Origin: Chlorops oryzae
Taxonomy: Eukaryota; Arthropoda; Insecta; Diptera; Chloropidae
Assembly: GCA_020466095.1 (NCBI GenBank)
Contig: CM035807.1
Span: forward strand, 108,268,906-108,332,905
Direction: 5' to 3'
DNA length: 64,000 nt
The translations under genes were made by a program, and so were the position numbers. Shown here in pieces: positions 24,812 to 36,268 of the stretch. The notes beneath the pieces were generated by a model, which worked only from the letters and a program-made list of their open reading frames with translations, made no database searches and was not told where the DNA came from. Numbering within the stretch: the first letter of the stretch is position 1; every line of letters starts with the position of its first letter.

Positions 24812-25440
24812 GCTGATGGTGATGATTATTATGATGATGATGATGATGATAATGATGATGATTACGATGATGAGGATAATGATGATAATAATGATATGAT
24901 AATGATAATGATGATAATGATGAATGATGATGATATAGATGACGAATGTATAATAATGATGATAATGATGATTATGATGATGATATGATAGATATGAATG
25001 ATGAATAATGAAATGATGAATGAGAAAATGATGATAATGATAATAATCACGAGAATGATGATTATGATGATAATGATAATAATTATGAGAATGATGAATA
25101 ATATGAAATGATAATGATGATAATGAGAATAATGATGATAATAATGATAATGACTGAAATGATGATATGATAATGATAATGATGATTAATAATGATGATA
25201 TGACATAAATGATATAATGACGAAATGATGATAATGAGAGAATATTATGAATAATGATATAATGATGATAATGAGAATAATGAATGATATGATGATAATA
25301 GAAGATATTGATGAAGATATGACTGATAATGAAAATGAGAATGATATATATGATAATGATGATAACGCTGATAAAGATGATAATCACGATGATAATTGTT
25401 ATGATTATCTTTAATGATTATTATGATGACGATGATGATA
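24812..25440. repeat. Imperfect ATG/ATA triplet microsatellite
   Basis: About 630 bases of interrupted GATGATAATGAT-type repeats. It produces long spurious ORFs (runs of Ile/Ser/His on the minus strand, Asp/Met on the plus strand), which are not genes. Confidence 0.9.
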
Positions 25441-27632
25441 AAATAATATTTAAAAAGATTTTTGTTTTTTTATTTTTACCCAATAATGGCAAGAACTTAC
25501 AAACACGCTTCTCCACTCAACGGAGGAGTTTGGAAACTATGATATGCTACAACAGCTTGCAAAATTTGATATTGTCCTTCTCAAAGAAATAAGTACTTTC
25601 AACTTTCAAACTTTCAACTGACAAGATGGCATTAAGCTCCATTAAGAAACTAAGAAAGTTTGCTATAAGTTCAGAGCAGTTCTTCTTTTTGGGGTTATAT
25701 TTTAAACCTCATAGACAAAGGGCGAGAAATGATTGGTAGGATTTTTTTCCCACCTAACATTTTTGGAAGATATTTCTTCGCGAAGTGAAGAGGAAAGAAA
25801 AATAAAAACAATTCCGTTTTCTAGTCCACAAAAGAAGGCAAACGCAAACGAAAATTTTGACAACGGGCAATTGTAATTTGTAGCGACAAGTGGCAGAATT
25901 GTATGAGTTTTCTTTGCGATTTATTAAACAAATGAATAAATCCAGCCGAATTTCTATTCTTTTTAATTTAGGTTAAGACAACTGAATTATTAGCATTAAA
26001 GAGATGTTAATATGGCTATTCCTTTGCCGAAAAAAAAAATATTTATTCAGCCTAAATTCCTTCAGCGAATTCCTTTTGAGCTTTTTATTCATAAAACTTA
26101 ATTACTTACAGTGAGTGAAATATTTCTTAAGTCGATGCTCTCGTAATCTCGAAAACCATTTCAACAGAGAAAATCAAAGAAATTATTCATTAAAACTGTT
26201 CTTACTCTAGTAAATACCTTTAAGCTTGAGACTATAATCACAGCTCGAAGACTTCTCTCATCAACCGAAACATTATCAAATGACTGCTTTTGAGCGAGCG
26301 AATGAAAAACAATCACTGATCAACCGAAATTGTTGAGAGTGACTTTAAATGTTGCTGTGAGAGCGCAACCTTTTCGCATAGCAATAAAGGTTTCTCGCAA
26401 CAAAGGAGAAGAAGAATCAAAGTCCGAAAAATGTAAGCCTCACGCAGCGAGCGCAGGTAAAAAATTTTCGTTTATTTCGGTCCTTGTGTGGTTGTTGTTG
26501 CATTTTACTAAATTCAAACGCACTGCACTGCATTTGCTTATTTGATTTCTAGCGTGATTTTGTTTTTGTTTTTCTTTTCTTTTTCAAAAAACACGACTAC
26601 TAGTCGTTGACTAGTTGACTAGAGAAATTAGTTGACTAGTTAAAGAAAGGACAGCGATGTTGTCACATTCTCGTCTCGTTGGAAGACAAAAAGTGCATCG
26701 ATCATATTAATTGCGAGTAAAAATTCAGTCAAAATGTGTATTAAGGCATCAAAGCATTTTTTGTCTCTTGATAAAAGCAACAAAGAGAAAAGAAATAAAA
26801 TAAAACATTCGAGTACACACGCTATCGAATGGAGGCTTGGCTTCGAGCTCATTATGCTGGCCAGTGAATCAACGAAGCTGATGGGAACATCGTTCGTCAT
26901 GACGTAATGAAAGCTTTTAGCAAAAAACAAACCTAATTGACACGATCAAATGGGCATTCTTTTGCAATAGAATGCTTTAACCGATTGAGAAATTCAAATG
27001 CATAAGTAACAAGCATCGAATCTTGAAAGATAACAACAACAACAACAACAACGAAAGCGCCTCGATCTCATTAGTGACAAAAAAATTATTATGCACGCTA
27101 CAAATTGATTGGAGCAACATTGGCATTTAAGAATTTCACAATACGAAGACTTTGAGTCGAAAAAAAGGGAAAACTGATTGACAAGTGTTGACAAAATTCA
27201 TATTTTTGCTGTCGAAATGTAAATAAATAAACACTTCGTTACTTATGCACACACACTCAAACGTTCACACAGCTGTTGCCTGCAAACATTTACATGGCAA
27301 TTCAAATTCAAAGGGCGCACGACCTCTTGAAGCTACAACAAAAAAAAAAAAAAAACACACCAACAAAAACAAAACTAATTAAAAATAAAAAAAAAGTGGG
27401 GCCAAACGTTCCAGAGAATGAAAGAAAAAAAACTAAAAAAAAAATGAATATTTATGCCCGCCTTTCGTTGCGCTGTAAATGATTGAGCGTGAAATTGTTT
27501 GAGGAATTAAGTACTTTGCGTTTTGTAAGCGGTCCGATATTGGCCTAATAAAGTGATAATTTATATTTGCATTGCTTTAATTTTAAACACATGTAGCAAT
27601 GGACGTTTGTACGTATTTTTATATATATATGT

Positions 27633-27802
27633 GTGTGTGTGTTTGGATCAAGTGTCGTGGGTGCCAATAAGTTTGAATTGAACTTCGCTATCAGCAGTTC
27701 ACCATCGGGAGGAACTCATCGCTTGACTCATCACAGCTGTGGACATCGCGCCGCTCGCTCAACTAACCTTGACTCGCTTCCGAAATATGAACACAGAGAA
27801 AT
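27633..27802 (+). other. Possible 5' exon of an unknown plus-strand transcript
   Basis: A locally GC-rich stretch follows a TATATATA/GTGTGT run and ends at a consensus donor, AAATG|GTAAGT, after 27802. The ATG at 27788 would give five codons before the donor. No downstream exon is identifiable. Confidence 0.2.
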
Positions 27803-28050
27803 GGTAAGTTATTACATCAAATTATATTTTTTTTTTAATTTTATTCACCATATTGAAATAATTAAATTCTGAGCTTTCGAAATTGTCAAAAATCCCTTTC
27901 GAAAATTATGATTCAACATAAATTTGAACTGCTAATTGATTTTAGAAGAATATTTTCAATATCAATGATTTCCGTTAGTCTCCGATTTTGGATCGGCCCT
28001 CGATCGTCTTTGGATCGAAAATTCTTTTCCCCATAAAATCTATTTAAAAT

Positions 28051-28665
28051 TACAGTCGAATCTGGATATAGTGAATTAATTTTTACTCGTCCTGTTCATT
28101 GTATCCAGATTGTTCGTATTATCGAGATTGAAAGTTTTTGTTCATTATTTACAAATTTGCTTGAAAATGAACCATTAAAAAAAAATTAAATAAATTAAAA
28201 CCTTAAAAATTTAGGAAAAAATTTTTGTCCTCCAAAACAACTACACTCTGAACAAAAAAAAAACTGTAATTTAAAAAAAATTCAGAAAAATTCCAGCCGC
28301 CAGCAGGGATAGAACCCCGAAGCTCACGACTGTCGAGTCACAGCTTAAACAACTGAGCTATCGAAACCTCCGGAGACGGTTGATCAGAATGCGAACATAT
28401 ACGTCTAAGTGAACGAAAGCGAATTTGAACATAAAAATTAACTGTTTTTCAACTTTTCATTTGACTGCCTTTTTCAGTGCATTTAACGCGGAATACAGTT
28501 TATTTGACCACTCTTACTTTAACTGTTCTAAGTAGTTGATTTAACTGTTGTTATTTCTCTCGGTGTACCCCCTAATTATTTAGAAAAGTCCCTGTAACAA
28601 AAAAGCGTTCACTATTTCCAGCTGTTCATTGTTTCAGGGATTCGTTATATCCAGACTCTACTGTT
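28051..28665. mobile_element. Tc1/mariner-like TIR element with a tRNA-like insert
   Basis: The left end TACAGTCGAATCTGGATATA is mirrored at the right end (TATATCCAGACTCTACTGT). TA dinucleotides lie at the ends. At 615 bp with no transposase ORF it is non-autonomous. A related but incomplete end lies at 31839. Confidence 0.6.
28297..28375 (-). pseudogene. tRNA-like remnant, not functional
   Basis: On the minus strand an A-box-like TAGCTCAGTTGTTTAAGC and a B-box-like GGTTCTATCCC stand at tRNA spacing, with a good T-arm. The 5' and 3' acceptor strands do not pair and the anticodon loop is six bases, so this is a decayed tRNA or a tRNA-derived fragment inside the TIR element at 28051-28665. Confidence 0.5.
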
Positions 28666-30462
28666 ATTATTTTAATTACAGTCAATCGTCGATAACACAA
28701 GCCACCATTATAAGAATTTGAACGACTTAAGAAAGGCTTTGAGGTAAATAATTGTATATGTTTTTGTGGGTGAGGTGATTGGCGTCATATATTACAAGTA
28801 AGGTCGTCACCAAGACCAGTATTCCGGAGCCCTACTGTCTAAACCTACCATATCCGGTTCTCCTTCAAAGAATTTATTCGTCCCCGAGGCCTCTTTCGCT
28901 TCACTTTAGTAAAGAATTTTATGCTAGGCCTGTAGAGATGGGGGTGGAAAAGGGGGAGTTTCCCCTGGGCCTGGGCTTTCTTTTGGTCGCACTTTTTTGT
29001 GAGGCGGCCAGGAAAAAAGATACCCCGTGCCCAAAATTTCTCTCTACGGATCTAATTCTATGACTTGTATGCAAAGATCTTTCTGTCACTTAACCCTATT
29101 ACAACTGAGATTTGTTCGAATTATAGAACATTGAAGTTTAAGTAAAGTTCGAGTAAAAGAATGGCACTGTATTTTATTGTCAAATTGAATCATAAAATGG
29201 AAGAAATTCAGAAAAGATTGATTATATGAACTACCTCAATAGATAAATTATTGTGCCCATTCACAGAGCTCGATGTTTCAGCAACACATTCTCAATTTCC
29301 TCCTTAAGAATTTTATCTCATCTCTTCTGTGTTTCGTAATTTTTCGACAAACAATTTTAATTAAAAATTCTAATAATCATAGATAGTGCTCTACGAGACA
29401 ATCAGGAACACTCATTTGGTGTGCTTTTATCTAACGAAAATTACAAGAGCAAACTTCGTGCTTGATAAACGAGAAAAGAATAAATTTTCTTGTCATTTCT
29501 GCTATGATTTCGAAAACGAAGGAAGCCCTTTTCGTGTTGACTTTCCCCCTTTAAAAAAAGTACAAAAAACAATTTTCTCTTATTTAATATCGTAAATTAA
29601 ATTTGAATTAAAGTAAGAGAACAAAAGAAGGCAATTGAAACTATTTTGACACCTCCATAAAGCCAAAAAAAAAGGAAGGAAAACAATGGAGCAACTTCAT
29701 AGAATAAATCTCTTGAGTAAGCAACTCTTCATTTTGGATGTAAAATTTCAATTGTCACGCATTTCAGAAGCCACTCATTAAGGCTATTGTTTTCCTCATT
29801 TAGGCTTCAATTAAATTTTCCTCAATTTTCCATTTTTGGCTTATTTTAGGACTTCTGGATGCATTTATTTTTTTGTTCGAATTTGTTTTCTGTTTCAACA
29901 TAGAAAATTTACATTAAACCTGCATAAATGGATGATATCGTATCCTCGTGAATAGGTACATAATTTTATTGGAACTTTCATATTGGTGGTAATCGATAAT
30001 AATCGAAATTTTATGGGAAGTAGAAAAGCTATATGGAAGTTAATATTTTTTATTGTAATCGGAGCTGTATTTCAATGAAAACCTTTAAGCAGTAAAACTT
30101 CTTATGAGTGGACACTCCCTTGAGAGATAATTACTAAAAACATTCAAAATTAAATGAAATTGTTTGCTGATATTTATTATAATTGAATCGATCATTTCGA
30201 AAACCTCATAAGTCACTGGAATAGAATTTTTCAGGAATCAATTAAAAATTGCCTCATGCTTAAACCAATGATTTTTAAAGGACTTTTTTATCCTTAAATA
30301 AGCATTTAGGAGGAAGGAATGTTATATATTCTTTTCCCAAAACACCTTTAAGGAACCAAAAATGTGAATAGACCGATTCAAATCATTTTCCCATTAGTAT
30401 TAAGCACATATGTATAAAAGGGCAAATCGCCTCTCCGAACAATTCAAAAAAAAAAAAAAAAA

Positions 30463-30964
30463 GTTCCGGAGCCCGAAAAGTGTATTAGTGCTTACAGTAT
30501 AAAGTACTCCTCAGATATGTGCACCCCGGATATGCGCGCTCCCTGATTAAAAGCACAAAAACTTGTGCCATTATTATCTTTTAATCTACTGAATTCCTAC
30601 ATTTTGATGTGAGGTTTGGTCGCTTTGAACACTGGGTTGAGGCAGGGGGCCCTATGGCACGGGTCACGGGCTTGACGACCCCGCCTTTCCTGAGTCGCGG
30701 TGCTAGCCGATTGCCCCAGTCGAATCATGCAGACTGGTAAATAAATGTATGAAGCCCGACCCTGCGGCGGGTTTATTGTAGGGAGCGTCACCTTTGACGA
30801 ATTTTGGGCCCTACCCCGAAGTAATGCCACAGCGTTTCCAGGGTAGGAATCCCAACTAGAAGAGAGGGGGATGTTTTTTAGTGGAATCACCACACACACC
30901 CAGCAATCACGGATGCTGTTAGTCCGAAAGGATTTTTGACCTCCTCGCCGCAAAAAAAAAAAAA
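30463..30964 (+). mobile_element. GC-rich A-tailed dispersed repeat, copy 2
   Basis: Near-identical to 10717-11201 and ending in a run of twelve or more A residues, preceded on the left by another poly(A) run. The A-tail suggests LINE-mediated retroposition. The 118-codon ORF on the minus strand is incidental. Confidence 0.65.
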
Positions 30965-31838
30965 TAAAAATTGCGTTTATCCTTATTTATTATACATACC
31001 AAAACTTCTACTCATGATAATTTTCGGCAGAATATGGGTGTGTGTGAACTCTAATTAGCACTAATATAAAAAATGGCAGCCATTGAGAAGGCAGATAACA
31101 GCATTCAAAATATAACTACGAGAATATTGGATTTAAAAAAAAAACTCACCAGATATGAGGATTTTATTCGATAAATATTTTCGCTTTTTAATGATTCAAC
31201 TTTTTAATGATTCAAATTTTTAATGATTCAAATTTCGGTTGACATCAATGTTTTCCAATAAAAAAAAGTTTGGAAAATATTTAAACAATTAGCACAATTT
31301 TTTCTTATAAACTCCTTTTTTCACCAATCACCGCATGAGATATTTTAAATTAATTTTTATAATTAAAAAAAATTTTTTTTTAAATCAATTTTTCAAACAT
31401 CAAAAAATGAAGCACAAACACCGGCGATCGAAATTGACGTTCTCCTTGAAATTCCTTTTTCGAATGTGCAATACCCAAAACGGACACACCACGATGTGCT
31501 CTTGCAAGCCAGTCTTAACGTCGCGCTACAGAAATCGGAACTAATGTTGAGGAAAACAGATTTTGGGAGTAGAGGCGTCGCAACAAAAACAACACACTAT
31601 CAAAAAAGCATGAATGAATGAAGCGCGAAAAGAACTGAATCGGTTGAGGTCGCATTCAAGGTACGCTATGAATTTTGGGACATCAACGGTTTTTATTTTC
31701 GACACGAAAATGATATGAATACATTCACAATTTCGTGTCTCTATTGGATTATCTTCACTTCAATCAATAAGAAATTCTTCATAAGTCCGTGTCATAGTTT
31801 CGCTAGTACCTGTCAATTAATTTTACCCATTTCCGAAT

Positions 31839-31990
31839 TATAGTCGAGTCTGGATAGTGTGAAAGCCGGATATAGTGAACACCTTGGTTATGTAAACGCA
31901 TGGACTAAGGAGAACCCAAACGTCTCTATTGATTTTTTTTTTTTCAAAAAACAGCATTTTGACAAAAAAAAATTTTTTTTTAACCTTACA
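31839..31990. mobile_element. Partial Tc1-like element end
   Basis: TATAGTCGAGTCTGGATA resembles the left end of the element at 28051. No matching right end was found, so this is a decayed or truncated copy; the right limit is approximate. Confidence 0.35.
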
Positions 31991-32339
31991 TGTATTTGAA
32001 CCACATAAAGCAATTTAAATACTTTATATATGTATTGAAGTTCAATAGTGTGGACAAACTTCGTAATATGAACAGGTCTTGCAAAAAAATTTTCACTCCA
32101 TCCAAAGTCTTTAATATTAGAAAAAGCTCCAAGGGTAATAACAGTGCCGGTTAAATCTCTTTATGAGTGTAGCGCAACAAAATACGCGCAAGCCATCTGG
32201 AGCACATTATCCAGTATTTTCAATGCAAATATACCCAGCGGGAAATTTATGCATCCTAAACTATGATAACTACCGTTATTTTGGTAAATTTAAGATAGGA
32301 GAGAAATGAGGCATTACCATTAATAAAAAACCATTTGAA

Positions 32340-32850
32340 TTTTGATCCTTAAATAAAATAAATTAACACGTTAGAACTTTAAATTAAAATCAAACCATTA
32401 ATATTGAAATAACATTGAAATTAAAATTAAAATCTAAATTTAAATTGAAATGAACAAAATAATTAATAAAAAAATTAAAATTTAAAATTTAAAAATAAAA
32501 ATAAAATAAAAAATATAAATTAAAATTACAAATTAAAATTGAAAATTAAAATTAAAGTCAAAATAAAAATTAAAACTAAAATTAAAGTTAAATTAAATTA
32601 AAAATAAAAATCAATAAAATTAAAATTAAATTAAAATTGAAATTAAAATCAAAATTAATATTGAAATAAAATGAAATTAAAATTAAAGTTAAATTAAAAT
32701 AATAATTTAAATTAAAATAAATTAAAATTAAAATCAAATCAAAAATAAAATAAAAATTAAATTAAATTAAATTAAAATTAAAGTCAAAATAAAAATTAAA
32801 ACTTAAATTAAAGTTAAATTAAATTAAAATTAAAAAAAATTAAAATTAAA
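32340..32850. repeat. AT-only degenerate satellite
   Basis: About 500 bases of interrupted TTAAAATTAAA-type repeats, almost without G or C. No coding capacity. Confidence 0.8.
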
Positions 32851-32860
32851 ATCGAAATTG

Positions 32861-32969
32861 CGGACACTCTTCTTAAACGAACCTTTTTTGGGAATGCTCT
32901 AGTGTTCCTGCTTCTTAACCGTTATATTTTCCCCTAGGCGTCCGCTTAAGAGACGGTACATACACTGTA
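32861..32969. mobile_element. MITE (TACAGTG family), decayed copy
   Basis: It retains CGGACACTCTTCTTAAACG, CTCTAGTGTTCCTG, GTCCGCTTAAGAG and the right end CACTGTA. The left terminus is lost in the AT satellite. Confidence 0.55.
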
Positions 32970-34321
32970 AATGATATGTAGTCTTGCAGTTCTGGATACA
33001 ATGAGGAAGAAATTTCCTACTGAGCTGGTGGACGTTAGTTTCTCACTTCAGAGCTTCCAACATGTTCGATTCAAACGGTTTGCTTCAAACATTTGCTGCG
33101 TGGTATTTCCGAAAAGTATGCAATAATATCATTAAATGTTTGTTAACAATAGTATATATGTTATGTATGTATGTATGTATTGTTTTGCGAAGTAATTTGA
33201 AGGACTTTCTATTGCAATTGCTTCGAATCTCAACATTTATCTTAAGAGATTTTTTTTTTTTTTTTTCAAAATTTGTATTGTTCGAAAAAATTAAAGTACC
33301 CATTATGCTGGCCTGTCTTGGATTTTCCCTCTGACCAAGGCTATCAACTTTAACTCTCCTATCTAAACCCTTTCCACGGCAACACAAAGCCCACCAGCCA
33401 ATAAATTAATATGATACTAATGTGCCGTAAGTCAAACAAAAAGGTCAATTTCAAAAACGATTATCCACTTTAAACCGAAGCGAGTGTCGGAAAAATGCAA
33501 TTGAAAAATAATTTAAAACTCAAAACTAGAAAAAAATATAAATGGAAAAAAATCAAAAATCGGTCAACCGAGAGCGGGAGCGGGAGGAGCTAACGAACGC
33601 ACGCGTGCTTAGTTAAGGCAATAAAACCTTCAAAGAAATCCAAACGAATTGAGGGAAAAGCTATTAATTAATTAAAAGTCTATGGACGCTTTGTCAAGTG
33701 GCACGTAAAAGTGCTTATGAGAGGCGAGTGGCGCTTAACGCACTATAATTTTATATATTTCTTTGGACATTAACATTTTATGGACTATAATAAAAAATAT
33801 TCACATGGACTTAAAGCTTTAGGTTTCTATCGGCTTCTAAGAAAAACATTTATGACTTTAGTAGGCAAGAATAATCGGTTCTAAAGTTCTAGAAAGAAAC
33901 CTTTTGGGATTCCATTATTGAGCTTAATCGTAGTTGGACCTCTTCAATATCAAGGTAGACTAACTCTTTACTGCAAAAATTAACCCAGCCTGAACAAGTA
34001 CACACAAATGTTTGTTATAGAATATCAGCCCGTATTGTTTTTTTTTTTAAATATTATCAATTACCATACCTTTCCCTGAACGGTTCCACCTTAAAAAAGT
34101 ACAAAAATTAGTGGCGATTTACCCGTCTTTCTGAATTTTGACACGATTTTGACAGGACTGGGGCGATGGTCTTCACACGGTTTTGAACATAACCTACACA
34201 AAAAACTGACTGTGTAAAATTCCAATTAATGGCGATTGTTAAACTCGAATCATTGACATTTTAATTGTCACAATTAAAAATTTAGAAAAAAATTACAAAA
34301 TTTGGGAAAAGTTCGTAATAT

Positions 34322-34735
34322 TAAATGCACCCCTGAAGAGTTATAAGGGAACGAAAGAAATTTGCAGTTGTTTCAGAAAAAAAATTGTCACGCCTCAACG
34401 TTTGAATCCAAGATAAAAATTTTAATGCAGTTCGACAGAGAATTGTCAGACCTTTCTAGGCGTATAAAATAATCTTATGCTTTATTGCAGCTTCAAGGGT
34501 ATTTGAGCCTTCAAAGTAAAATTTTTAAAATTTTTTAAACATTTTTTGACTTTGAGAGCCATTTTGGTATGAAAAAGGTCCTATTAACACCCATATTTTT
34601 TATTTTATTCAAAATTCTGGATTAATTTTCTTTAATTTGGTACCCCATATAATTAATAAATTTGTTGAAAATAAGATGAGAAAATTAAATATCTAAATAC
34701 CTATTTAAAAAAAAAAATTATTAAATATCTAAATA
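34322..34735. repeat. Half copy of the palindromic repeat at 1430-2070
   Basis: The reverse complement of roughly 1690-2070: the flank with GTTGAGGCGTG-like sequence and one hairpin arm. The second arm is missing; the similarity stops where the loop would begin. Confidence 0.8.
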
Positions 34736-36268
34736 CGAAGCTGCAACTTCGGCCAAATGCTATTCCGTGGTACACCACAACACTCGACTTATGGCGTGGT
34801 CCACTATAGTTGAACTTTTTCACCAAATCATGCCATAACGCGCCAAAATTTTTCCGAAGTTGCAGCTATAGTTAATACTTTTGATTGTCAATATTACAAA
34901 TCGTTGGTTGGAAAAGTTTGTTGAGTGTTAATACTTCCATTAATTGTCGCAAACAAATGAATTGCTTGGGACAACGAAAAGTGTGATAGGCTGAGTTTTA
35001 ACAACGAAATTCTTATATTGATTAGAAAAAAGGTTGTATTTACGTACAACAGTTTTTCTGTGTATCGATGGTTATGGGCTCTACGCAGATATGCAGGAAG
35101 TATAGAGCTCGTTCTTGTGAAGAAAGGAAATCAGAGTTGAAATTTCGATGACAGGTCGACAGATATATAGAAAATGTATGACTTGAAATGCAACCCTACA
35201 TGTTCGATTGCTTTTAATTGCGTATTCGTTGAAGTATAGAATTAACGAAAGTACTTTTTCGTTTTTTGTGCATGTGTTTAGTATAGAAATTTAATTCGCG
35301 TGCATATCTGCGTAGAGCACAACATTACTACATAAGTATTTGGTACAAATTTCACCAGCGAAGCAATTATCTCTTGATGACAAAATCAACCCATGATGTC
35401 ATCGATGACATATAGGTGACATTGTCACGCATGACATTGAGAGGCACATGTCATCTGGAGGTATGCTGTTTATGTGCTTGACTCTCATTGGCTATTGAAA
35501 TTTAAATAAGGTTTTAGCGTCAGTTGAGCGTTAGCATTCGATCCCTGGCTGAGGCGAACAAAAATTGTTAAAAATAGATTTTTTAAAATTTTCGAAACAG
35601 TCAAAGAGAGGGCAAAGAAGAGAGTTATCAAACTGGTTTTTATAAATTGACATTTAGAGAGAAAAGAGCAATGTGCTGCTCTCAAATACTTTTTACGCCA
35701 TCACATCCCCTAGCATGACCAGTGACATTTTCTAATCTTCCGGTGATAATGTCACCGCTGAAGTCCCTGTCAGCTCCTGTGTAAATGTCATACAAAGTGT
35801 CACCGGAAATAGCATGCATTCCGGCTCCGAAGTCACTAGGACATCATCGGAGATGTCCGCGGGACATTTCCTGCTGGGTTAATACGGTTCGATAATATTA
35901 TTCGGACAAAATTATTTTCTATGTATTTATTTATTTATTTTCTTATTTGTAAAATGGTACAATTTCCGTAAGATGACAATAAATATGACTTAAAATAAGG
36001 GGAATATGAATTTGGCATCGAACATACATACATGCATAAATTTGCACAACAAATCCGTTTGTACTTTCACACTAAAAGTTATTGTTGAACTTCGAAGTCG
36101 AATTGTCGTTTATGGCGTCGAAAACAACCAAATGAATGTACATACTATATATGTGCCAATTACGAGGACTGCACCAAAAGATAGAGGCACCAAAGAAATT
36201 TAACGAAAGTATGGCTTACGGAGTACTGCAAGCGGTTGGATATGGACATCGGCAGAGCACCGCTGGAT

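Larger units (their letters stand above)
17712..36268. other. Intergenic region between the two ADAMTSL genes
   Basis: About 18.5 kb without a gene I can support. It contains the helentron-like inverted pair (19693-22594), a triplet microsatellite (24812-25440), a Tc1-like element (28051-28665), A-tailed repeat copy 2 (30463-30964), an AT satellite (32340-32850) and the half palindrome (34322-34735). Two stretches with good splice signals, 17949-18036 and 27633-27802 on the plus strand, could be exons of an unrecognised transcript. Mapped repeats do not cover 22600-24800, 25450-28050 or 33000-34300, where I see nothing definite. Confidence 0.5.

Noticed and set aside
24803..25387. 194-codon minus-strand ORF rich in Ile, Ser and His
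   Set aside because: Translation of an ATG/ATA triplet microsatellite; no domain, no splice context.
30597..30953. 118-codon minus-strand ORF
   Set aside because: Lies in a GC-rich A-tailed dispersed repeat whose other copy (10972-11232) breaks the frame.
35505..35560. tRNA-like string with a B-box-like ATTCGATCCCTGG
   Set aside because: No acceptor pairing and no proper D-arm; too short to call a tRNA or SINE.
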